A stretch of 11,621 bases of DNA from Clostridia bacterium (GTDB lineage: Bacteria > Bacillota_A > Clostridia > Christensenellales > Aristaeellaceae): positions 1-11,621 of the forward strand of contig JAFQIF010000092.1 in NCBI GenBank assembly GCA_017397695.1. Direction: 5' to 3'. The notes beneath the pieces were generated by a model. The model had not been told where the DNA came from and made no database searches. It saw only the letters and a program-made list of their open reading frames with translations. Made by a program: the position numbers and the translations under genes. Of this stretch, positions 6,495 to 11,621 are shown one piece after another. The first letter of the stretch is position 1, and each line of letters opens with the position of its first letter.

Positions 6495-7551
6495 ACTGAT
6501 GCTGTTTGCTCTGATGCTTTGCAGCGCGGCAGCATGCGCGCAGGATGATCTGAATCTGGTCATCAAAGATCAGCGTATCACAGGAACCATCAAGTCTTGT
6601 TTCGGCGCTGGAACAGAATATGAGCAATGGGAAACCATTCTGGTCGACTGTCCATTGCATGAGCAGGCGTATACGGAGGAAATCATCACGACAACGTATT
6701 GCCGCATCGGCAAAAAGGATGTGCAGAAAGCCTTGAAAGCAATCGGACAGAGTGATCAGGGGCGGTTTATTTCGGACGGAAATGGCTTCAGGTTTACCGG
6801 CGATCAAAAATGCGATCCCGCGGCAGATATTTCGCAAGAGGAAGCGGCTGAGCAGGCGATTCGGATCGGACGGGATTTCTTTGAGGCGTTGGGCGTCGAG
6901 GTGGCTGCACAGTCGGCATACGTTTCAAGGCCTTATGATGAAGCGGCGTTTATGCGCGCTGCGCAGGAGCGGTTTACCCATGCTTTTTCGCAGATTGACG
7001 TAAAGATGGATAGGCAGAGGGCGCAGTGGAAGCGCGCGCATCAATATGATACGCGCGGGCCGCAGTATACCCATGTGAGTTTTCATATCATGATCGACGG
7101 TATGCGCGTTGCATCCTGGCCGTCCTATCCTGCAGGCTTTTCGGATGAACCGGATGCACAGATTGGCTTCGATACGGGTGTTTCGGTGCTGGTTTCCGAT
7201 AGCGGCGTGCTTGTCGAGGTGCAGGCAGGATGCATTCCACAGGTGAAGAGCCGAAGAATGCCGCAGGAGGAGGATACTGCCGCCATAGAGGCACTGCTGG
7301 AACGATCGCACATTCGGGCGCAAAGCTGGCAGGAGGCGCTTGAGCAGGCGCAGCAGATGGGGCATCTGCCAAGAAACAGCGCGGAGAGACCCTATCAGAC
7401 GGAATATATGGACGAGCCAATTACAATGTATGCAAGCCAGGCGGTTGTAACGGAAATCTATCCCTGCCTGTATACAATATCTAAAGACGAATGGGTGATG
7501 ATCTGGCGTATCGAAAGCCAGCAGCAGTATGCCGATGGATGGCGGTATTGA
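6475..7551 (+). CDS. Secreted or lipid-anchored protein co-encoded with the sigma fusion, function unknown
   Basis: A 358-residue protein I do not recognise. The ATG at 6475 is chosen because GGAGTGGAGG ends 7 bases before it and because it begins a good signal peptide: MKHMFAELMLFALMLCSAAA then CAQDD. Cleavage could be by signal peptidase I after ACA, or Cys21 could be lipidated, although SAAAC lacks the usual Leu at -3. The mature part is hydrophilic with alternating strand-like and helical stretches, three Cys near the start (C42, C59, C76) and a Trp/Tyr-rich end (YADGWRY). The gene overlaps the sigma-fusion gene by 20 bases in another frame, so translation is likely coupled and both products meet outside the membrane. 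It may be a ligand-binding or modulating partner of the sigma ectodomain; this is inference. The gene stops at TGA 7549-7551; reading past it gives about 30 more open codons in the same frame, so slight C-terminal truncation cannot be excluded. Confidence 0.75.
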   Translation: MKHMFAELMLFALMLCSAAACAQDDLNLVIKDQRITGTIKSCFGAGTEYEQWETILVDCPLHEQAYTEEIITTTYCRIGKKDVQKALKAIGQSDQGRFISDGNGFRFTGDQKCDPAADISQEEAAEQAIRIGRDFFEALGVEVAAQSAYVSRPYDEAAFMRAAQERFTHAFSQIDVKMDRQRAQWKRAHQYDTRGPQYTHVSFHIMIDGMRVASWPSYPAGFSDEPDAQIGFDTGVSVLVSDSGVLVEVQAGCIPQVKSRRMPQEEDTAAIEALLERSHIRAQSWQEALEQAQQMGHLPRNSAERPYQTEYMDEPITMYASQAVVTEIYPCLYTISKDEWVMIWRIESQQQYADGWRY

Positions 7552-7585
7552 CTTGGGGCGACAGGGTATTTTGTCTGGATGAACG

Positions 7586-7618
7586 AAAAAAGCGCTGGCT
7601 TCTGGCGAAGCCGGCGCT
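7586..7618 (-). terminator. Intrinsic terminator on the minus strand (Crp/Fnr remnant)
   Basis: AGCGCTGGCTTC (7591-7602) pairs with GAAGCCGGCGCT (7607-7618) around TGGC: 12 bp with one wobble. The U-tract is on the minus strand (AAAAAA at 7586-7591 on plus), so it ends transcription from the right. There is no U-tract in the plus direction, though the hairpin may protect the 3' end of the sigma-unit mRNA. Confidence 0.8.
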
Positions 7619-7656
7619 CATCGTCCTTAGGGTGTGTCCGCTGCTGATAGGGCGCC

Positions 7657-7812
7657 TCATTCGAACTGTGCAGGCATTGCTTCGGACAGGATAAACTGAC
7701 CTCTGGCAAAGGTATACGTACGCGTGCCGAGGCAAACGAGCATGGCGCTCAATTCATCGCCCGTGAGGCTCTCAAACAGGGGACAGTTCATCAGGACGGA
7801 GGGTTGCTGCAT
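7657..7812 (-). pseudogene. Truncated Crp/Fnr-family regulator, N-terminal remnant (51 codons)
   Basis: ATG at 7812-7810 opens a 51-residue frame that ends at TGA 7659-7657. The peptide reads like the start of a clostridial Crp/Fnr regulator: LMNCPLFESLTGDELSAMLV, then CLGTRTYTFARGQFILSE, which matches the family pattern CPLF..L...EL..ML.CL......Y.KG.FI...G. Intact family members have about 220 residues, with the rest of the cyclic-nucleotide-type domain and a C-terminal helix-turn-helix. Both are absent here, and only about 40 bases separate the stop from the terminator hairpin. AAAGGAAA precedes the ATG. A promoter-like sequence (7861-7890) and the terminator (7586-7618) remain, which points to an internal deletion that removed most of the gene but kept both ends. 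A functional micro-protein is possible but less likely. Confidence 0.65.
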
Positions 7813-7860
7813 ACGGAAATTTCCTTTCATGCGTTGAAAAACAACGAATTACTCAAAAAC

Positions 7861-7890
7861 AATATACTATACCGACACCTGAAAGGTCAA
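7861..7890 (-). promoter_or_regulatory. Promoter-like sequence before the Crp/Fnr remnant
   Basis: On the minus strand TTGACC (7890-7885), an 18-base spacer, and TATATT (7866-7861). Between it and the gene is the inverted repeat CGTTG-AAAAA-CAACG (7832-7846), a possible operator in the leader. Confidence 0.55.
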
Positions 7891-7990
7891 GAAGCGCCCG
7901 ATTTGCCGAAAGAAAAGGCTCTGTGTCAAAGCGCATAGACGGTACCATTGGACGGGTTTTCTTGCCGCAGGGGAAACAGCGCACGAGGCT

Positions 7991-8021
7991 ATGCATTGCA
8001 GACCGAAGGTCTGCAATGCAT
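7991..8021. repeat. Perfect 14-bp inverted repeat (hairpin), role unknown
   Basis: ATGCATTGCAGACC (7991-8004) and its exact complement GGTCTGCAATGCAT (8008-8021) are separated by GAA. Neither side is followed by a U-tract, so it is not a standard terminator. It ends 45 bases before the -35 of the lyxose isomerase promoter. It could be an operator, a mobile-repeat remnant or an RNA structure. Confidence 0.75.
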
Positions 8022-8066
8022 GGGCGCAGGCGGTAAAACATACTGGCGTTTCTTTTTTGAAGCAAA

Positions 8067-8095
8067 TTGCGAAATGGGGAAAACCATGCTATCAT
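8067..8095 (+). promoter_or_regulatory. Promoter of the D-lyxose isomerase gene
   Basis: TTGCGA (8067-8072), a 17-base spacer, and TATCAT (8090-8095) with extended TGC. Transcription should start near 8102, giving a leader of about 90 bases that contains the small hairpin CTGCC-TTT-GGCAG (8154-8166) just before the ribosome site AAAGGAG (8179-8185). Confidence 0.65.
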
Positions 8096-8194
8096 AGAGG
8101 AGAGAAAGCGTCGGCGCAGTGCGAAAAGCCGGCGAAGAATGACGATCCATCATCTGCCTTTGGCAGTGTTCACGAATGAAAGGAGCTTGTGATT

Positions 8195-8881
8195 ATGAAG
8201 AGATCCCAGGTCAATGCCGCGCTGCGCGAGCTGGAGGCCATGTGCGAAAAGTATCATTGCTACCTGCCCCCATTTTGCCATTTTACGCCTGAGCAGTGGC
8301 AGGAAATCGGTCACGAATACGATGAAGTGCGCGACTGTATGCTCGGTTGGGATATCACCGACTATGGCTTGGGTAATTTCGATAAGTTCGGCTTCTCGCT
8401 GATCACAATCCGAAACGGCAACCGGGCTATGGCGGATCGGTATCCCAAGGTCTATGCCGAAAAGCTGCTCTATCTCAAGGAGGGCCAGTACGCGCCCAAT
8501 CATTTCCATTGGTACAAGACGGAGGATATCATCAATCGTGGCGGCGGCAACGTGCTCATCCGTGTCTATAATTCTTTGGAAAACGAGGAGATTGATTACG
8601 AATCCGATGTGACCGTGCATACCGATGGGCGTACCTATACCGTGCCCGCCGGATCGCAGATCCGTCTTACGCCGGGCGAGAGCATTCATGTGCAGCAGTT
8701 CCTCTATCATGATTTTGCCGTGGAGGAGGGCACGGGTCCCGTGCTGCTGGGCGAGGTCAGCCAGTGCAACGATGACAATACCGATAATCGCTTCAATCCG
8801 CCGGTAGGCCGCTTCCCCAAGATCGAGGAGGACGAGCCGCCGTACCGCCTGCTGTGCAACGAGTATCCTGCGGCGAAGTGA
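8195..8881 (+). CDS. D-lyxose isomerase family protein (cupin, DUF1498-type)
   Basis: A 228-residue single-domain cupin that in characterised relatives (B. subtilis YdaE, E. coli O157 D-lyxose isomerase) interconverts D-lyxose and D-xylulose, and often D-mannose and D-fructose, using a divalent metal. ATG 8195 is preferred over GTG 8189 because AAAGGAG ends 9 bases before the ATG and only 3 before the GTG. Family features are the N-terminal helix, GLGNFDKFGFSLITIRNGN (58-76), the metal site HFHWYKTEDIINRGGGN (103-119) supplying His103, His105 and Glu110, and PGESIHVQQFLYHDF (160-174), in which His172 is the likely fourth ligand. The C-terminal block QCNDDNTDNRF with NPPVGRFPKIEEDEPP also matches the family. 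The length is normal and the metal residues are intact. An aldose epimerase gene follows about 100 bases downstream, fitting a sugar-interconversion unit. Confidence 0.9.
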   Translation: MKRSQVNAALRELEAMCEKYHCYLPPFCHFTPEQWQEIGHEYDEVRDCMLGWDITDYGLGNFDKFGFSLITIRNGNRAMADRYPKVYAEKLLYLKEGQYAPNHFHWYKTEDIINRGGGNVLIRVYNSLENEEIDYESDVTVHTDGRTYTVPAGSQIRLTPGESIHVQQFLYHDFAVEEGTGPVLLGEVSQCNDDNTDNRFNPPVGRFPKIEEDEPPYRLLCNEYPAAK

Positions 8882-8978
8882 AGAAACGCGCAGCCAAGTA
8901 TTACAATATAATAGGATATAAAGCGCCTGACCGGGCAGCGGCGGGAAAAACAGACGATGTGACAGGGAGTATTTTCGG

Positions 8979-9857
8979 ATGCAGCATACGATACAAAACG
9001 AATTTCTGACGGTATCTGCCGATGAACTCGGCGCGCAGCTGATGTCCATTCGTGCTGCAGATGGCACGGAGTATCTCTGGCAGGGCAATCCGGCCTATTG
9101 GAGCGATCGTGCGCTGAATCTCTTCCCGTATGTAGCGCGCCTGTGGCGGGGAGAATATGAGCTGGATGGACGCAGATACCGCCTGCCGATCCATGGCTTT
9201 GCGCCCACGAGTTGCTTTGCTCTGGCGGATCAGTGCGAGACAAGCATGACGTTTGAGCTTTGCGACAGCGCGCAGACCCGTGCGCAGTATCCCCGCGCAT
9301 TTGCCTTCCGCGTGATCTATGCGCTGGCCGGAAACACGCTCAGTTGTACGTTTGAAGTGGAAAATAGAGATGAGCGTGACATGTACTTTGGCCTGGGCGG
9401 TCATCCGGGCTTCAATGCGCCTATGGAGCCGGGCAGGCGCTTTGAGGATTATCGCCTTCGTTTTTCCGGGCCGTGCGCGCCGGTGCGCGTGGGCTTTAGT
9501 GACGATTGCTTTTTGAACGGCGAGGATGTGCCTTTTGCTCTGGATGGGGATCATGCGCTGCCGCTGGCGCATCAGTTGTTTGATGATGACGCCATCGTTC
9601 TGCGGGATATGGCGCGCGAGGTAACACTGGAGCCGGTTGGCGGCGGACGCAGCGTCACAGTTTCTTTCCCGGATATGCCGTATCTGGGCGTCTGGCATTG
9701 GCCGCGCACGGATGCGCCGTATGTGTGCATTGAGCCGTGGGTGTCTCTGCCTGCGCAAAGAGGAGAGATTGCTGTGCTGGAGCGCCAGAAGGATCTGATC
9801 CGTCTGGAAAGCGGAAATACCTATGCCAATACGTGGACAATCTGGATTCAGCCATAA
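8979..9857 (+). CDS. Aldose 1-epimerase family protein (LacX-like)
   Basis: A 292-residue soluble protein with the galactose-mutarotase beta-sandwich. Enzymes of the family speed up interconversion of alpha and beta anomers of free sugars or sugar phosphates. Active-site positions are visible: His72 in LPIHGFA, His142 in GLGGHPGFNAP (the expected acid), and Glu252 in VCIEPWVSLP (the expected base). YLWQGNPAYWSDRALNLFPY (32-51) is the typical LacX/YihR-type N-terminal block. The start is ATG with a weak AGGGAG 12 bases upstream. The gene starts 97 bases after the lyxose isomerase stop; a lone TATAAT (8907-8912) in the gap lacks a -35, so read-through from the upstream promoter is the simpler view. 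An epimerase would supply the anomer that the isomerase uses. The unit ends at a strong terminator. Confidence 0.9.
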   Translation: MQHTIQNEFLTVSADELGAQLMSIRAADGTEYLWQGNPAYWSDRALNLFPYVARLWRGEYELDGRRYRLPIHGFAPTSCFALADQCETSMTFELCDSAQTRAQYPRAFAFRVIYALAGNTLSCTFEVENRDERDMYFGLGGHPGFNAPMEPGRRFEDYRLRFSGPCAPVRVGFSDDCFLNGEDVPFALDGDHALPLAHQLFDDDAIVLRDMAREVTLEPVGGGRSVTVSFPDMPYLGVWHWPRTDAPYVCIEPWVSLPAQRGEIAVLERQKDLIRLESGNTYANTWTIWIQP

Positions 9858-9863
9858 TGTAAG

Positions 9864-9892
9864 CCGCCGGTTTTGTCAAGACCGGCGGTTTT
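9864..9892 (+). terminator. Intrinsic terminator after the epimerase gene
   Basis: CCGCCGGT (9864-9871) pairs perfectly with ACCGGCGG (9881-9888), followed by TTTTG. It separates the isomerase-epimerase unit from the TRAP transporter unit. Confidence 0.85.
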
Positions 9893-10144
9893 GTGCTGTC
9901 GCATCGCGAGGAGGGCCGGATAAAACGGCAAGAAGAGAAAAAGGCGGTCTGCTGGCGCCGGAAGGGCAGGGGGATAGTTTCCTGCTGGTGATGAAAGCAT
10001 GATCCGGATGAGTAACAAACAGAATGCGTTTTTGCGTGAAGCGTCGCGTAGTTTTTTGTGGATTTCAACACGATTTGCTTAAATTGTGAACATTTGTTCA
10101 TGCACATATTACGTCAATTTCATATCAACTTTCCTATTTTTCCA
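9893..10144. other. Intergenic region upstream of the TRAP promoter
   Basis: No gene is supported on either strand. The left part is unremarkable. From about 10030 the sequence becomes A/T-rich and contains TGAAC-ATTT-GTTCA (10087-10100), a perfect inverted repeat ending 44 bases before the -35 element, suitable as a regulator site. Confidence 0.5.
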
Positions 10145-10173
10145 TTTACAGATTTGCACATTTACGCTATAAT
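10145..10173 (+). promoter_or_regulatory. Strong promoter of the TRAP transporter unit
   Basis: TTTACA (10145-10150), a 17-base spacer and TATAAT (10168-10173): 11 of 12 consensus bases. The flanking sequence is A/T-rich. Transcription should start near 10180. Confidence 0.8.
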
Positions 10174-10185
10174 TTAACTAACAAC

Positions 10186-10208
10186 GTGCTGACTGAGCTT
10201 GTCAGTAC
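10186..10208 (+). promoter_or_regulatory. 5' leader hairpin of the TRAP binding-protein mRNA
   Basis: GTGCTGAC (10186-10193) pairs with GTCAGTAC (10201-10208), 8 bp with one G-U, around a 7-base loop. It would sit within about 6 bases of the predicted mRNA 5' end and well clear of the ribosome site AAAGGAG (10225-10231). That position suits protection of the 5' end from decay rather than translation control. Confidence 0.5.
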
Positions 10209-10239
10209 AATATCAACCATAGGAAAAGGAGAGACCACT

Positions 10240-11259
10240 ATGAAAAAGTACCTCGCGCTGATGCTGGCCCTGGTTCTGACCCTCTCTCTCAGCTTCGCGA
10301 TTGCTGAGAATCCGGACGACTATTATCTCGAGATCACCTTCTCCAACGTCTTCCAGCCGACCGAGTACAACTACAAGGCTTCCGAGATGCTCGCGCAGAT
10401 GATCACCGAGCGCACCGAAGGCCACATCACCGTGACCTACTACGGCCAGAACCAGCTGGACTGCTACGGCGATTCCGTTACCCAGGCGGTTAACGGCTCC
10501 CTGTGGATGGGTCTGGAAGAGCCGTCCCTGTTCGCTGACTATGTTGGCGACTGCGCGACCCTCATCGGCCCGATGCTCTACAACTCCAACGAAGAGTACA
10601 ACTACGTGATGGACTCTGACATCGTTGCCGACATCAAGGCCCGCCTGGCTGCTGAGAACATCCATGTTCTGGATACTCACTACTCCTTCGGCTTCCGCTC
10701 TGTCTGCACCAACCGCGACGTCACCAAGCCGGAAGATCTGTATGGCGTGAAGCTGCGCGCGACCTCTTCTCCGCTGTTCGCCAAGACCCTTGAGGCTCTG
10801 GGCGCCACCCCGACCCCGATGTCCTTCACCGAGTGCCTGCCGGCCATCACCGCTGGTGTTGTCGAGGGCTTCGAAGGCTCCACTTCCACCCTGCGCGGCG
10901 CGGGCAACCCGTACGAGCTGGTGAAGAAGGTCGCTCTGACCAACCACCTGATCGCCACCCGTTGGCTGTTCATGCCGGAAGACCTCTATCAGTCCATCCC
11001 GGAGAAGTGGCGCAACATCATCGACGAGTGCGCTGTTGAGTGCGGCAAGTGGGAGCAGGAGACCTGCGCTGCTGCTGAGGCCGAAGAGATTGCGTTCATG
11101 GCTGAGCATGGCGTGACCTGGAACGAGGTTGACCTCGACGCCTTCACCGCTGCCTGCGCCCCGGTGTATGACTGGATCGTCGAAGAGTACGGCGCTGATC
11201 CGGAACTCAAGGACAAGCTGGTCAAGCTGGTTCAGGATTTCCGCGCTTCCAAGCAGTAA
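10240..11259 (+). CDS. dctP: TRAP transporter substrate-binding protein (DctP family)
   Basis: A 339-residue extracytoplasmic binding protein that captures an organic-acid-type ligand and delivers it to the DctQ/DctM membrane subunits. ATG 10240 follows AAAGGAGA and begins a signal peptide of about 22 residues (MKKYLALMLALVLTLSLSFA then IAEN) without a lipobox Cys. DctP landmarks are the FSNVFQPTEYNYKASEMLAQ opening of domain 1 and GVKLRATSSPLFAKTLEALG (169-188) with the ligand-carboxylate Arg expected at 173. PMSFTECLPAITAGVVEGFE (193-212) is the family's P.....V..AL..GVVDG.E block. The ligand is unknown; the Arg suggests a carboxylate, and the neighbouring sugar genes hint at a sugar acid, but this is inference. 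Codons are strongly biased to C-ending AAC, TAC, ATC and GAC, unlike the neighbours, indicating very high expression. The symbol is family-level only. Confidence 0.93.
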   Translation: MKKYLALMLALVLTLSLSFAIAENPDDYYLEITFSNVFQPTEYNYKASEMLAQMITERTEGHITVTYYGQNQLDCYGDSVTQAVNGSLWMGLEEPSLFADYVGDCATLIGPMLYNSNEEYNYVMDSDIVADIKARLAAENIHVLDTHYSFGFRSVCTNRDVTKPEDLYGVKLRATSSPLFAKTLEALGATPTPMSFTECLPAITAGVVEGFEGSTSTLRGAGNPYELVKKVALTNHLIATRWLFMPEDLYQSIPEKWRNIIDECAVECGKWEQETCAAAEAEEIAFMAEHGVTWNEVDLDAFTAACAPVYDWIVEEYGADPELKDKLVKLVQDFRASKQ

Positions 11260-11301
11260 TCTGCTTGCTGTATGAAGCAAATTCTTAACGAAAAACAAAA
11301 T

Positions 11302-11330
11302 GGACTGCCCGGGTTTTTCTCGGGCAGTCC
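11302..11330 (+). terminator. Intergenic hairpin between TRAP binding protein and membrane subunit (attenuator/stabiliser)
   Basis: GGACTGCCCG (11302-11311) pairs perfectly with CGGGCAGTCC (11321-11330) around a T-rich loop. GTCTTCTGAG follows, so the U-tract is poor. A leaky terminator or a block to 3' exonucleases would give more binding protein than membrane subunit from one transcript. No separate promoter is visible before the next gene. Confidence 0.65.
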
Positions 11331-11363
11331 GTCTTCTGAGACATAACAATTGAGGTTCAACGG

Positions 11364-11621
11364 ATGAAAAAAAAGATTACCCTCAAGTTGATCCTGAAGA
11401 ATCTTGACGCAATCGTGACCTCTATGACGCTGCTTTCCTGCGTTATTCTGGTCAATGTGAATATCATCATGCGTTACTTCTTCAGTATGCCGATCAAGTG
11501 GTCCGAGGAAGTCGTTACCGGCCTCTTCGTGTGGACCTGCTTCATCGGCAGCGCTTATGCCTACCGTAAGCATGAACATCTTGGCGTTGACATTCTGGTC
11601 AAGCATCTCCCGGTGGGCGCC
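11364..11621 (+). CDS. dctQ: TRAP transporter small permease subunit (DctQ family), N-terminal part
   Basis: The frame is open from ATG 11364 to the window end (86 codons); family proteins have about 160-180 residues, so about half is missing. GAGG at 11352-11355 gives a modest ribosome site. Two membrane helices are visible, about residues 14-36 (LDAIVTSMTLLSCVILVNVN) and 45-66. Between and after them runs the DctQ signature MRYFFSMPIKWSEEVVTGLF then VWTCFIGSAYAYRKHEHLGVD, with the conserved W-EE pair and the H-G-D end. DctQ is the four-helix scaffold that pairs with the large DctM subunit in the cytoplasmic membrane. It is co-directional with dctP, 104 bases downstream and past a hairpin; dctM is expected next. 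The symbol is family-level only. Confidence 0.93.
   Translation, partial: MKKKITLKLILKNLDAIVTSMTLLSCVILVNVNIIMRYFFSMPIKWSEEVVTGLFVWTCFIGSAYAYRKHEHLGVDILVKHLPVGA

Noticed and set aside
7552..7660. Continuation of the secreted-protein frame beyond TGA 7551 (LGATGYFVWMNEKSAG...)
   Set aside because: It could be a lost C-terminal tail, but the frame runs into the minus-strand terminator hairpin and there is no independent sign of coding, so the gene is ended at the TGA.
10086..10107. Classical CRP site (TGTGA-N6-TCACA)
   Set aside because: Only the left half resembles TGTGA; the right half does not match, and the clear symmetry is TGAAC/GTTCA instead.
10213..11349. Long minus-strand open frame (378 codons) opposite dctP
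   Set aside because: It arises from the strong codon bias of dctP; no start signal or recognisable domain is present.

Overview
The window looks like chromosomal DNA from a low-to-mid GC Gram-positive anaerobe of the class Clostridia, possibly a gut lineage such as Christensenellales. The evidence is strong AAGGAGG-type ribosome sites, consensus sigma-A promoters, U-tract hairpin terminators, an ECF sigma factor of the clostridial type, a cupin D-lyxose isomerase and a TRAP transporter binding protein. The lineage is an inference from style, not a database result. Genes are densely packed, and several intergenic regions have readable promoters and terminators.

Bases 1-2115 hold the 3' end of asnS (asparaginyl-tRNA synthetase), then tcdA (t6A dehydratase), then an unrecognised membrane protein built on an internal duplication. 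The three are tightly packed on the plus strand and end at a bidirectional terminator. Convergent to them on the minus strand is a rhomboid-fold membrane protein that lacks the catalytic Ser and His. Divergent from that gene is a tRNA-Asn(GTT) gene with a fully consensus promoter and its own terminator.

Bases 3257-5172 are a two-gene unit of alpha/beta hydrolases (an HSL-type esterase, then a second fold member), with a palindrome inside the promoter spacer. Bases 5327-7551 hold the most unusual unit. It pairs an ECF sigma factor fused through one membrane helix to a large extracytoplasmic domain with an overlapping gene for a secreted protein.

Bases 7552-8190 are a decayed stretch. They contain a 51-codon Crp/Fnr remnant on the minus strand that still has promoter-like and terminator sequences, a possible zinc-ribbon remnant, and an unexplained perfect 14-bp hairpin.

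Bases 8067-11621 are about sugar metabolism and uptake. A D-lyxose isomerase family gene and an aldose 1-epimerase family gene end at a strong terminator. A strong promoter then drives a TRAP binding protein, followed by an intergenic hairpin and the start of the DctQ-type small membrane subunit, which runs off the window. The binding protein has a leader hairpin, a downstream hairpin and biased codons, all consistent with much higher expression than its membrane partner.
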